Part shown: one piece after another, positions 41,555-50,960 of the stretch
How positions within the stretch are numbered: the stretch's first letter is position 1
How the letters are laid out: the number at the start of each line of letters is the position of its first letter
Origin: Chitinimonas taiwanensis DSM 18899
GTDB taxonomy: Bacteria; Pseudomonadota; Gammaproteobacteria; Burkholderiales; Chitinimonadaceae
Length of the DNA stretch: 64,000 bases
Direction of reading: 5' to 3'
Assembly: GCF_900119825.1 (NCBI RefSeq)
Contig: NZ_FPKR01000013.1
Location: forward strand, 1,061 to 65,060
The notes under the pieces: model-generated
Seen by the model: the letters and a program-made list of their open reading frames with translations, nothing else
What the model was told of the DNA's origin: nothing
The model's database searches: none
Program-made: the position numbers and the translations under genes

Positions 41555-41854
41555 CTGTCGTTGCGGACCGGATGCGATTTGCTGCAATGCAACAATTCAA
41601 TCGCGTCCGCATTTTAGACACGCCATGCACAGCCACACAAGCCCGGATTAGTGCTTTACCTCTAGGCGGATTTTCCTCAGGCAAATAACAGAATTGGTTA
41701 ATATTTTGCATTGCCTCACAAGCTAAGTGCCTAAAAATTAAGCACTCTTTAGAATGCATCTGACAAATCCATGGTTACCCTATGATTTGTATGGATATTC
41801 CGGAATCGCCCATGTATTATTTTTGCATTCACTGCCTCTGAACCGAGACGCCGC

Positions 41855-42907
41855 ATGTTGTTACGCCTATCCGCGCTTCTCAGTGCACTTATCGCCGCCA
41901 GCCTCGTCGTTCTGCCCATGCAGGTCGAGGCCGCTCAGTCCGCCAAGAAAACAGCCAGCAGCCAGAGCAAGGCGAAGAAAAAGGCAGTGCGTACCAAGCA
42001 GGTACGCAAGCAGATCGCCAAGGCCAAGTCCAGCAAGACCCGTATCGTGCGCAAGGGCAAGGCCCGCGAGCTTGCTTATGCGCACAAGCGTGTCAGCAAG
42101 ATGCGCATCGCCCGCGTGTCCGCACAGCCGTCGACCATGGATGAGCTGGCCTTGTTCTCCAGCGCCGCCGTGGTGGTGAATGCTTTGTCCGGCGAGCGCA
42201 TCTTCGAGAAGAACGCCCGTGCCGTCGCACCGATTGCCTCGATCACCAAGCTGATGACGGCCATCGTGGCATTGGACATGCATCTGCCACTACATGAGCC
42301 GATCACCATCACGGAAGAAGACGTCGATACGCTGAAAAACTCCAGCTCGCGCCTCTTGGTCGGTACGACGCTCACGCGCGGCGAAGTCATGCACCTCGCG
42401 CTCATGTCATCTGAAAACCGCGCCGCACATGCCCTGGCACGCACAGCCCCTGGCGGCACCGCCGCCTTCATCGCCCGCATGAACCGCACCGCGCAGTCGT
42501 TGGGCATGCAGAACACCCGCTTCCTTGACCCGACCGGGCTCAATAGTGGCAATGTGGCCACGGCGGAAGACCTGATCCGCCTGGTGCAGGCCTCCAATCA
42601 CTATCCGGAAATCCGCGCCTACTCGACCAGCGAAACCTATAGCTTTATTTCCAGCGTGAACGGGCGCGAGTACCAGTTCAATAACACCAATCCACTGGTG
42701 AAGAACAGCACCTGGGAAATCGGCGTCTCCAAGACCGGCTATATCTCGGAAGCTGGCAAATGCTTGGTCATGCAAGCCGTCATCAATGACACGCCTGTCG
42801 TCATCGTGTTGCTCGATTCAGCCGGTAAGCTGACCCGTATCGGTGACGCCAACCGGATCAAACGCTGGCTGGAAACCAGCCCGGCCGCCATCTTGCGCGC
42901 GGGCTGA
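41855..42907 (+). CDS. pbpG: D-alanyl-D-alanine endopeptidase (penicillin-binding protein 7)
   Basis: A 350-aa periplasmic serine peptidase that cuts peptidoglycan cross-links. A signal peptide (MLLRLSALLSALIAASLVV) is followed by a Lys/Arg-rich stretch (residues 30-80, SKAKKKAVRTKQVRKQ) not common in PBP7 and possibly wall- or DNA-contacting. The catalytic domain has all three motifs: SITK (APIASITKLMTAIVAL), SEN (LMSSENRAAHALA) and KTG (VSKTGYISEAGKC). It ends soon after the usual RIGDANRIKRWLE. A terminator follows. Confidence 0.93.
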   Translation: MLLRLSALLSALIAASLVVLPMQVEAAQSAKKTASSQSKAKKKAVRTKQVRKQIAKAKSSKTRIVRKGKARELAYAHKRVSKMRIARVSAQPSTMDELALFSSAAVVVNALSGERIFEKNARAVAPIASITKLMTAIVALDMHLPLHEPITITEEDVDTLKNSSSRLLVGTTLTRGEVMHLALMSSENRAAHALARTAPGGTAAFIARMNRTAQSLGMQNTRFLDPTGLNSGNVATAEDLIRLVQASNHYPEIRAYSTSETYSFISSVNGREYQFNNTNPLVKNSTWEIGVSKTGYISEAGKCLVMQAVINDTPVVIVLLDSAGKLTRIGDANRIKRWLETSPAAILRAG

Positions 42908-42925
42908 TTTAGCCCAAACACTATG

Positions 42926-42956
42926 CAACACCCGCTGCGGCGGGTGTTGTCGTTTA
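42926..42956 (+). terminator. Intrinsic terminator of pbpG
   Basis: A 9-bp stem (CAACACCCG/CGGGTGTTG) with a six-base loop, followed by TCGTTT. Confidence 0.75.
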
Positions 42957-42997
42957 TGGATGCCAAGCGGCGCTCAATTAGTACTTGCAGGAAAGAA

Positions 42998-43029
42998 TGA
43001 GAATTCATATTATTCGATAAGTATTCTCA
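42998..43029. promoter_or_regulatory. Tandem Fur-box-like sites upstream of bfd
   Basis: Two adjacent sites resemble the 7-1-7 Fur consensus TGATAATNATTATCA: TGAGAATTCATATTA (42998-43012, 10 of 14) and CGATAAGTATTCTCA (43015-43029, 11 of 14). They lie just before bfd, an iron-repressed gene in many bacteria. Repression by Fur is inferred. Confidence 0.65.
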
Positions 43030-43044
43030 TTCATGAATCATCCC

Positions 43045-43257
43045 ATGTACGTGTGCATTTGCAACGCCGTTACCGATAAGCAGATCCGCCGCGCCGTGCA
43101 CAACGGCTGCGACAGTATGCGTGAGCTGCGCATGGAGCTCGGTGTGGCCGCCTGCTGTGGCAAGTGCGCGCCCGATGCCCGCGCGCTGCTGCTCGATAGC
43201 AAACGTGAACAGATGACTGCCAGCCCAGGAAACTACATCAGCCTGATCCCTGCCTGA
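43045..43257 (+). CDS. bfd: Bacterioferritin-associated ferredoxin
   Basis: A 70-aa [2Fe-2S] protein that reduces bacterioferritin heme and releases stored iron. It begins MYVCICNAVTDKQIRRAVHN, exactly the family start; an in-frame ATG at 43033 (MNHP) is the alternative but lies almost against the Fur box. Four cluster cysteines are present as C-x-C (CIC) and CCGKC-type (AACCGKCAPDARALL). The Bfr gene lies 108 bases downstream on the same strand. Confidence 0.92.
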   Translation: MYVCICNAVTDKQIRRAVHNGCDSMRELRMELGVAACCGKCAPDARALLLDSKREQMTASPGNYISLIPA

Positions 43258-43365
43258 GATCACCGCCTAGAATCGGCACTTGCCGTTACGCACACCCTTA
43301 ACTAAGTTAATGGGATACGTAGCGGCTTTGCCGCTTTCTGCGCTTGAATCGGCAAGGAGGCCATC

Positions 43366-43845
43366 ATGAAGGGCGATAAGAAAGTCATCAGCTATCTGAA
43401 CGCAGCACTGAAAAATGAGCTGACCGCCATCAACCAGTATTTCCTGCATGCGCGCATGTTCAAGAACTGGGGCTTCAAGGAACTCAACGAGCACGAGTAC
43501 CACGAGTCGATCGATGAGATGAAGCACGCTGACCGCTTGATCGAGCGCATCCTGTTCCTGGAAGGGCTGCCCAATCTGCAGGAACTGGGCAAGATCTATA
43601 TCGGCGAGGATGTGAAGGAGGCACTGCAGTGTGACCTGAAGCTGGAGCTTGAGGCGCTGCCACCACTCAAGGAAGGCATCGCCTACTGCGAGAAAGTGCA
43701 GGACTATGTAACACGTGATCTGTTCAAGGACATTCTGGCCAGCGAAGAAGAGCATATCGACTGGCTGGAAACCAATCTGGGCCTGATCGAGCAGATTGGC
43801 TACCAGAACTATCTGCAGTCGCAGCTGGGTGAGAGCAGCTCCTAA
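43366..43845 (+). CDS. bfr: Bacterioferritin
   Basis: A 159-aa four-helix iron-storage protein. Ferroxidase ligands at standard positions include Glu18, Glu51 and His54, and the later Glu94/Glu127/His130 region shows [11 protein letters not shown] and [11 protein letters not shown]. The heme-binding Met52 is in DEMKHAD. The end is [16 protein letters not shown], as in E. coli Bfr. AAGGAGG lies seven bases before the ATG. With Bfd upstream it forms an iron storage/release pair. It ends at a strong terminator shared with the FbpABC operon. Confidence 0.97.
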   Translation: MKGDKKVISYLNAALKNELTAINQYFLHARMFKNWGFKELNEHEYHESIDEMKHADRLIERILFLEGLPNLQELGKIYIGEDVKEALQCDLKLELEALPPLKEGIAYCEKVQDYVTRDLFKDILASEEEHIDWLETNLGLIEQIGYQNYLQSQLGESSS

Positions 43846-43869
43846 GACCGCTAAGGCCTTATGGCATCG

Positions 43870-43908
43870 CCAAACAAAAAGCCACCCTCGCGGTGGCTTT
43901 TTGTTTGG
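43870..43908. terminator. Bidirectional terminator between bfr and fbpC
   Basis: A 17-bp perfect stem (CCAAACAAAAAGCCACC with its complement) and a five-base loop; T-rich on both strands. Confidence 0.9.
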
Positions 43909-43915
43909 CCTCGTC

Positions 43916-44955
<1,040 letters not shown>

Positions 44956-44959
<4 letters not shown>

Positions 44960-46620
44960 GCTTGTTTCTCCGTATGCAGGGCCAGCAGGATGACCGGAAT
45001 CAGGCCGGCCAGCACAATGGCGACGGCCGGCAGGGCCGCCATCTCCCACTGCCCCTCGCTAGTCATTTCGAATACGCGCACCGAGAGCGTGTCCCAGCCA
45101 AATGGACGGGTCATCAGCGTGATCGGCATTTCCTTCATCACATCCACGAACACCATCAAGGCCGCGGTAAACAAGCCGCCACGCAACATGGGCAGATGGA
45201 TGCGGCGCAGTACCGCGCGTCGGCCCAGGCCCATCGAGGCCGCCGCCTCCTCCTGACTGGCGGTAATGCGCTGCATGGCTGACTGGGTGGGCTCGAACGC
45301 CACAGCTAGAAAGCGGGCGATATAGGCGAGCAGCATGACAGCCAGCGTGCCCTTGATCAGCTGGGTGGGCTCGCCCCAGCCCAGCGTGCGTACCGTCTCA
45401 ATCAGGCGGTTATCCAGCCAGGCAATGGGAATGAACACCCCGACGGCTAGCACGGTGCCTGGCACGGCATAGCCGAGCGTGGCAAGCCGCGCCGCCAGGC
45501 GCACTCCCAGGCCGCTTTTGCGTCGCACCGCATAAGCCAGCGCCAAGGCGATCAGCACCACCAGGCCGGCCGCGCCGGCCGATAACAGGAGCGAGCGGCC
45601 AATGAAGCCAAAATAGCGCAGGTCCAGCTGCTCGGCCGCCACCGACTGCGCCCACCACAGCAGCTGCACCAAGGGAATCAGGAAGGCAAGGCCCAGCACC
45701 AGCAGGCAGGCACACACCGCCAACGCGGCGCGCCAGCCGCGCAGGCGTTCCGGGCGCATCTGGGATAGGCGCCCGGCCGAGGTGTAGCGCTTGTCGCCGC
45801 GCACATGCTGTTCGAGCAAGGCCAGCACCAGCACGGCCAGCACCAGCAAGGAAGCCAGCTGCGAAGCGGCGGTCAGATTGAACAGGCTGAACCAGGCCTT
45901 GTAGATGGCGGTGGTGAAGGTGTCGTAATTGAAGGTCGCCACTGTGCCGAAGTCAGCCAGGCACTCCATCAGCGCCAAAGTCACACCGCCCACCAACCAG
46001 GGGCGGGCCATGGGCAGGGCCACACGCCAAAAGCCCTGCCGGCGGCTCAGGCCCAGCGAGGCAGCAGCTTCAAGGGCGCGCCGCCCCTGGGTCTGGAAGG
46101 CATTGCGCGCCAACAGATAGACATAGGGGTAAAGCGCCAAGGTCAGCGTCAGGATGACGCCAGCGCGCGAACGTATCGCCGGCACCCAGCGCGAATCGCC
46201 CCAGAGCTCGCGGATCAGCGTCTGCAGGGGGCCGGTGAAGTCGTACAGACCAATTTGCACGAAAGCCAGCACATAGGCCGGCATGGCCAGCGGCAGCGCG
46301 AGCGCCCAACCAAAGTGTTTACGGCCAGGAAAGTCATAGATCGCCGTCAGCCAGGCTAGCGATACGCCCAGCAACAGGCTACCCACGCCCACACCCAACA
46401 GGAGCCACACCGTATTTAGCAGCAGATCGGGCAGCACGAAGGCCGTCAGGTGTGCCCAGATGTCGGTCTGCGGCTGCAGCAGGCTGACCAGCACCACGGC
46501 CAAGGGCAGCAAGGTGATCGCGGCAATCAGCCAGGCCAGCAGGTTTTCATCCCAATGGCGGCGAACAGCGTGGCGAACGGGCGCCATGGGCAGGGAGGTG
46601 GACTGGATTTCAGCACTCAT
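44956..46620 (-). CDS. fbpB: Ferric-iron ABC transporter permease FbpB
   Basis: A 554-aa inner-membrane permease with two fused halves, about 12 helices in all, as in FbpB/SfuB. The start at 46620 (MSAEIQSTSLPMAP) is preferred; an upstream in-frame ATG lies inside a hairpin. Each half has an EAA-type loop: 'RRALEAAASLGLSRRQGFWRVALPMARPW' and 'SQEEAAASMGLGRRAVLRRIHLPMLRGG' (key EAAASLG and EAAASMG). These contact FbpC. The gene is separated from fbpA by 90 bases with a hairpin. Confidence 0.93.
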
Positions 46621-46635
46621 ATCGTCAAATATGGC

Positions 46636-46658
46636 CAACGGCCGCAAAGCGGCCGTTG
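46636..46658 (-). other. Intercistronic hairpin between fbpA and fbpB
   Basis: A 10-bp perfect GC-rich stem (CAACGGCCGC/GCGGCCGTTG) around AAA, without a T-run. Such stem-loops often protect the binding-protein mRNA and lower expression of the permease. Confidence 0.6.
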
Positions 46659-46710
46659 ACAGGGGAACAGCGATTTGCCACTAGCCCGCGGGCTGCGGCA
46701 CAGGGCTAGC

Positions 46711-47703
46711 TTAGCGGTAACCGGCACGGTCCATCAATTTCACTGCGGCGGCCTGTAGCTCGCCCGCCTTGGCGACATTGATGTAGTCATGCTTGAAATC
46801 ACCCCAGGCAGCGACCTTGGCATCCGGCTTCACCTTGGGGTTGACCGGGTATTCCATATTCACGTCGGCATAGAGATTCTGCGCCTTCTCGCTCGACAGC
46901 CATTCCAGCAGCTTGACGGCGCCCTTCTCGTTTTTGGCGTGACGGGTCACGCCAGCCCCCGAGATATTCACGTGCACGCCATTGCTCTTCTGATTCGGCC
47001 AGAACACCGCCAGTGGCAGCTTGGGTTCCTTCTCCATCAGGCGGCCGAAGTAATAGGTATTGGCGATGCCAACATCGCATTGGCCAGCGGCAATCGCCTT
47101 CAGCATCATGGTGTCGTCAGCAAACGGGTCGGTAGCCAGATTGGCCACCCAGCCACGCACGATCTGTTCGGTTTTGGCCTCGCCCAGGCGAGCGATCATG
47201 GTGCCGACCAGCGACTGGTTATAGACCTTCTTCGAGGTGCGCAGGCAGAGCTTGCCCTTCCACTTCGGGTCGGCCAGGTCCTCATAGCTGGACAGCTGGC
47301 CCGGCTTCACTGTGGTCGTGTTGTAGAACATGGTGCGAGCGCGCACCGACAGGCCGAACCATTCGCCCTTCGGGTCGCGCAGATGCGCCGGCACATTCGC
47401 TTCCAGCACGGCCGACTTGACCGGCTTGAGCAGGCCCAGTTGATCAGCCTGCCACAGATTGCCGGCATCCACGGTCAGCAGGATATCGGCCGGCGTATTG
47501 GCGCCCTCGGCCTTCAGCCGCTCCATCAGCGGGCCTTCCTTGTCGGTCACGAACTTGACCTGCACACCGGTTTCCTTGGTGTAGGCATCGAACAGCGGCT
47601 TGATCAGCGCCTCGATACGGGCCGAGTAGACAGTCACTTCTTCAGCCATGACGGGCACGGCGGCGGCAAAAGCAGCTGCAATCAACAGGGGGCGAAACTT
47701 CAT
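46711..47703 (-). CDS. fbpA: Periplasmic ferric-iron-binding protein FbpA
   Basis: A 330-aa protein from the ATG at 47703 (AAGGAG ten bases upstream), with signal peptide [20 protein letters not shown]. The mature part begins [20 protein letters not shown]. The tandem tyrosines that bind iron are in [45 protein letters not shown] and [19 protein letters not shown] are further class marks. It delivers ferric iron to FbpBC. A Fur box lies 55 bases upstream. Confidence 0.96.
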   Translation of the reverse strand: MKFRPLLIAAAFAAAVPVMAEEVTVYSARIEALIKPLFDAYTKETGVQVKFVTDKEGPLMERLKAEGANTPADILLTVDAGNLWQADQLGLLKPVKSAVLEANVPAHLRDPKGEWFGLSVRARTMFYNTTTVKPGQLSSYEDLADPKWKGKLCLRTSKKVYNQSLVGTMIARLGEAKTEQIVRGWVANLATDPFADDTMMLKAIAAGQCDVGIANTYYFGRLMEKEPKLPLAVFWPNQKSNGVHVNISGAGVTRHAKNEKGAVKLLEWLSSEKAQNLYADVNMEYPVNPKVKPDAKVAAWGDFKHDYINVAKAGELQAAAVKLMDRAGYR

Positions 47704-47757
47704 GAGGTAAAGCTCCTTCAAGCCGGTAGGAAACGTAGTTCGCAATTGTAGCAATAA

Positions 47758-47772
47758 TGAGAATGCTTATCA
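47758..47772. promoter_or_regulatory. Fur box upstream of fbpA
   Basis: TGAGAATGCTTATCA matches the Fur 7-1-7 consensus at 12 of 14 positions, in an AT-rich setting. It sits 55 bases before fbpA (minus strand). Confidence 0.75.
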
Positions 47773-47866
47773 AAATGACCCACTTGCCTATTGCTTAGTT
47801 CCGTCCGACGTCAGGCAAGGAATGCTCTACAATCCGCGCCCAAGTCTTATCGCCGGAATTCGCATC

Positions 47867-48874
47867 ATGTGGTTCAAGAATCTACAGCTTTATCGCATTA
47901 CCGATTTGAGCAAGCTCAAGCCAGATCAACTCGAGGCCGAGCTACAGAAGCGCGCCTTCGTGCCGCTGGGCAGCAGCGATCGCATGGCCGCGGGCTGGGT
48001 GCCGCCTGCCAGCCATGCGCCCGAGGTATTTGCCTATGCGAATTCGGGCGCGATGCTGATTGCGCTGAAGACCGAGGAAAAGCTGCTGCCATCCAGTGTG
48101 GTCAAGGAGATGGCCGAGGAGCGCATTGCCGAGATCCAGGACAAGGAAGTGCGCAAGATCGGCAAGAAGGAAGCCAAGGAGATACGCGAGCGCATCGAAG
48201 AAGAGCTGATGCCACGCGCCTTCAGCCGCTCGCGCGTGCTGCGCGCGCTGATCGACTTCGAAGCCGGCTGGATCTGGGTGGACACCTCGGCCCAGGCCAA
48301 GGCGGAACTCCTGACCCAGCTGCTGCGCGAAACCCTGGGCAGCCTGCCCACCAAGCTCGTGCAAACCCAGCTCGACCCAGTGACCGCCATGACCACCTGG
48401 CTGGAGCACGAAGCCCCAGACAACTTCACCCTGGATGCCGATTGCACGCTGAAGGCGCCCGGTGATGATGGCGCCCAGGTCACCTGCCGCCGCCACGATC
48501 TGAACGCCGAAGAAGTGAAGCTGCACCTGAAGAGTGGCAAGCTGGTTACCCAGCTGGCACTGAGTTGGGCCGACCGCTTGTCCTTCGTGCTGAACGACAA
48601 GTTGCAGATCAAACGCCTGGCTTTCCTGGATCTGATCGAAGACCAGATCAAGGAATCGGACGCCGAAGATGCGGCCGCCATGTATGACACCAATCTGACC
48701 CTGCTGGTGCAGGAAGGTCGTCAGCTGGTGAATGCGGTGATCGAGGCGCTCGGTGGCGAGCTAGGCGAAAGTGCCGCCACCCCGCTGCTTGCCAGCGCCC
48801 CGGCCCCAGCGCCGGCAGCCAAGGCCGATGCCCCTGCCAGTAAGGATGCCGGCACGGTCGACGTGCCCTGGTAA
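47867..48874 (+). CDS. rdgC: Recombination-associated protein RdgC
   Basis: A 335-aa DNA-binding ring protein that modulates RecA. The ATG at 47867 gives the family start MWFKNLQLYRITDLSKLKPD. Further marks are FVPLGSSDRMAAGWVPP, ALKTEEKLLPSSVVKEMAEE, RAFSRSRVLRALIDFEAGWI and KLVTQLALSWADRLSFVL. The last 40 residues are an Ala/Pro linker ending DVPW. It is divergent from the FbpABC operon and closed by a hairpin terminator. Confidence 0.95.
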   Translation: MWFKNLQLYRITDLSKLKPDQLEAELQKRAFVPLGSSDRMAAGWVPPASHAPEVFAYANSGAMLIALKTEEKLLPSSVVKEMAEERIAEIQDKEVRKIGKKEAKEIRERIEEELMPRAFSRSRVLRALIDFEAGWIWVDTSAQAKAELLTQLLRETLGSLPTKLVQTQLDPVTAMTTWLEHEAPDNFTLDADCTLKAPGDDGAQVTCRRHDLNAEEVKLHLKSGKLVTQLALSWADRLSFVLNDKLQIKRLAFLDLIEDQIKESDAEDAAAMYDTNLTLLVQEGRQLVNAVIEALGGELGESAATPLLASAPAPAPAAKADAPASKDAGTVDVPW

Positions 48875-48881
48875 GCAGTGC

Positions 48882-48904
48882 AAGCCGGCTCAGGCCGGCT
48901 TTTC
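48882..48904 (+). terminator. Intrinsic terminator of rdgC
   Basis: An 8-bp stem (AAGCCGGC/GCCGGCTT) around TCAG, followed by TTC. Confidence 0.7.
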
Positions 48905-48996
48905 TGCATCGAATGAGTGACGTTTACGTTAGCGGAATAGCAATCCGACGCGCTATGCTGGATGGCCGTCGATAAACCCAGCCAGGAGACCCGCGC

Positions 48997-49902
48997 ATGC
49001 CCATGCCCCAACGCGTCAAGATCGTCGAAGTCGGCCCACGCGACGGCCTGCAGAACGAGAAGACACCGATTCCCACCGCAGCCAAGCTGGCCTTCATCGA
49101 TCAATTGGCTGATGCCGGCCTGCAGGTGATCGAGGCCACCGCGTTTGTGTCGCCCAAATGGGTGCCGCAGATGGCCGACCATAGCGAGATCATGCAGGGT
49201 CTGCAGCGTCGCCCCGGTGTGCGTTACCCGGTGCTGGTGCCCAATATGCAAGGCTATCTGGCCGCCAAGGCGGCCGGCACGGATGAGATTGCCGTGTTCG
49301 CTGCGGCCTCGGAAGCGTTTTCGCAGAAGAACATCAACTGCAGCATCGCCGAGAGCCTGGCTCGCTTCGAGCCGGTGCTGGCAGCCGCCAAGGCCGATGG
49401 TATTGCGGTGCGCGGTTATGTGTCCTGCGTGCTCGGTTGCCCCTATCAGGGTGAAGTACCGGTGACGGACGTGGTGCGCGTTGCCAAGGCGCTGCACGAT
49501 ATGGGCTGCTACGAAATTTCGCTGGGCGACACGATAGGCGTGGGCACGCCAGCCAAGGCGCGCGCCATGGTGACGGCGGTGGCCGAGGTGATACCGGTTA
49601 GCCAGCTGGCCGCGCATTTCCACGACACCTGGGGACAGGCCCTGGCGAACATCTACGCGGTGTTGGAACTAGGTGTGGCCACCTTCGACAGCTCGGCAGC
49701 GGGCCTCGGCGGCTGCCCCTACGCAAAGGGAGCGAGCGGCAATGTGGCGACCGAGGATGTGGTGTATCTGCTGAACGGACTCGGTATCGAGACCGGGGTG
49801 GACTTGGAAAAACTGGCCGCGGCTGGCCGCTTTATCAGCGGCCAACTGGGCAAGGTTGCCGCATCCAAGGCCGCAGCGGCCCTGGCTGCGCGGCTGGCTT
49901 AA
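48997..49902 (+). CDS. mvaB: Hydroxymethylglutaryl-CoA lyase
   Basis: A 301-aa TIM-barrel enzyme splitting HMG-CoA into acetyl-CoA and acetoacetate, the last step of leucine breakdown. It begins [16 protein letters not shown], with Arg/Asp of the metal and catalytic site. It has [57 protein letters not shown] (metal His pair) and the active-site loop [19 protein letters not shown] with its conserved cysteine. AGGAGA lies before the ATG. Its stop codon overlaps the stop of a small convergent gene. Confidence 0.95.
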   Translation: MPMPQRVKIVEVGPRDGLQNEKTPIPTAAKLAFIDQLADAGLQVIEATAFVSPKWVPQMADHSEIMQGLQRRPGVRYPVLVPNMQGYLAAKAAGTDEIAVFAAASEAFSQKNINCSIAESLARFEPVLAAAKADGIAVRGYVSCVLGCPYQGEVPVTDVVRVAKALHDMGCYEISLGDTIGVGTPAKARAMVTAVAEVIPVSQLAAHFHDTWGQALANIYAVLELGVATFDSSAAGLGGCPYAKGASGNVATEDVVYLLNGLGIETGVDLEKLAAAGRFISGQLGKVAASKAAAALAARLA

Positions 49903-50066
49903 GGCGTGGGCGCGCGGCGCTGTTCGCTGGCGCGCGCCTCATCCACGGTTAACAGGCGCAACTGCACGGCGGGAGAGTTGAACTCGGTCGAGCTCGGCTC
50001 GATTTGCTTGGCCGGCAGTTCGCTCGGCTCAGCGTGGCCAGAGGCCATATCGAAGACGGTGATCAT
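49899..50066 (-). CDS. Small hypothetical protein, 55 aa
   Basis: A 55-aa frame starting [19 protein letters not shown] with AGGAAG six to eight bases before the ATG. It ends with an Arg-rich EQRRAPTP. It contains no cysteine and no hydrophobic segment, so it is probably cytoplasmic. Codon use and GC fit the chromosome. The stop codon shares the TTAA at 49899-49902 with the mvaB stop on the other strand, leaving no spare DNA between the two genes. I do not recognise a family; a real gene is likely but unproven. Confidence 0.5.
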   Translation of the reverse strand: MITVFDMASGHAEPSELPAKQIEPSSTEFNSPAVQLRLLTVDEARASEQRRAPTP

Positions 50067-50198
50067 CTTGCTTCCTTCCTGCGCACATGGCGCATGCTGA
50101 TCAATCGGCTTGCAAGCTGAATATCGGTATTTTCTGAATAAACTTCAATAGGCAACCCGCCTTGACGGGACAAAACGTCGGCTCACGGCGACAGTCGG

Positions 50199-50707
50199 TT
50201 AGGCAAAGCGCGCCAGCTCACGGTATTGCACGCCTTGCGGACCGGGCTGCGATGCAAATAGGCAAAATTCACGCACCATCCAAATCAGCTGCGCGGGCGC
50301 AGGCCAAGCAGCAGGTCGGCGCGCGCGGCGTATCAAGGTGATATGTGGGCGAAACGCTTTGCGATCAAAGCGAAAGCCGTGCTCATCCAACAGATCGCGC
50401 AGGCCCACTGCCAGCGCCATCAGCGCATCACATGGCTGTCTGGGTGCCAGCCATGCAATACCCGGCAGCCAGAAGCCCCATTCACCCAGCGCCAGGCGGA
50501 GCGTCGGTACTGGTAACTCCGCCAGGGCCGCCTGCAGCTCGGCCATGCGCTCGACCGGCACCGGGCCGAGGAAAGCCAGCGTCAGGTGCAGATGATCGGG
50601 CGGCGTACACCGCCCGCCTGTATGCGGTTGCAGCCGGGCCACCAGATCAGCCAGCTGCGCACGCAGTGCTGGGGTGATAAGGCGAGGAAAAGCCGTGTAT
50701 CCGTCAT
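50199..50707 (-). CDS. thpR: RNA 2',3'-cyclic phosphodiesterase ThpR (LigT), frameshifted near its start
   Basis: From 50670 down the frame encodes a good two-H phosphoesterase: LRAQLADLVARLQP, DHLHLTLAFLGPV (first HxT), RKAFRPHITLIRRARR (second HxT), about 170 residues in all. The normal N-terminus is in another frame: ATG at 50707 with GGAG upstream reads MTDTRLFLALSP, the exact family start. One extra C in the CCCC run (GGGG at 50671-50674 on the plus strand) would join the two into MTDTRLFLALSPPALRAQLA. As it stands, an uninterrupted frame exists only from a GTG at 50714 and has an unrelated first 15 residues. It is either a real one-base deletion or a sequencing error in a homopolymer. 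Confidence 0.8.
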
Positions 50708-50755
50708 CACGCACTCCGGCCAGGAAGACGATTCGACAGACGGTCAGGGCTCAGC

Positions 50756-50783
50756 TTGCAATCAAATGCCCGGCCGCTATAAC
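50756..50783 (+). promoter_or_regulatory. Sigma-70-like promoter of the candidate small RNA
   Basis: TTGCAA (50756-50761) and TATAAC (50778-50783) separated by 16 bases. The predicted start is near 50790, just ahead of three consecutive hairpins. Confidence 0.45.
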
Positions 50784-50789
50784 CAGATT

Positions 50790-50893
50790 CAGCCCGCGTA
50801 GCGCCCTGCGCTCACGGGTCCCATCTCCCTCGAAGGCGGACTAGCGCCGCCTGACTTACAGGCCGACACCTCACCGTGCCGGCCTCGTTTTTT
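50790..50893 (+). ncRNA. Candidate small RNA (about 105 nt) upstream of rlmD
   Basis: No protein frame fits here. Three hairpins follow one another: CCCG + AGCGC-CCT-GCGCT + CGGG (50793-50818), AGGCGG-ACTAGCG-CCGCCT (50834-50852), and a terminator AGGCCG..CGGCCT with an inner CAC/GTG (50860-50885) followed by T6. A promoter-like pair lies upstream, and a separate TATAAT for rlmD lies downstream, so this is a complete transcription unit on paper. It does not match 6S, 4.5S, tmRNA or RNase P RNA. It could instead be a leader with attenuator for rlmD. Confidence 0.45.
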
Positions 50894-50920
50894 GCATTTT
50901 CCCACATAGTCTCAAGCGCT

Positions 50921-50926
50921 TATAAT
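50921..50926 (+). promoter_or_regulatory. Probable -10 element of rlmD
   Basis: A perfect TATAAT 35 bases before the rlmD ATG. No clear -35 at 17 bases (TTTCCC), so strength is uncertain. Confidence 0.5.
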
Positions 50927-50960
50927 CGCCGGCTTTTCTCGCTTCCCGCTAGTAGCCGCC

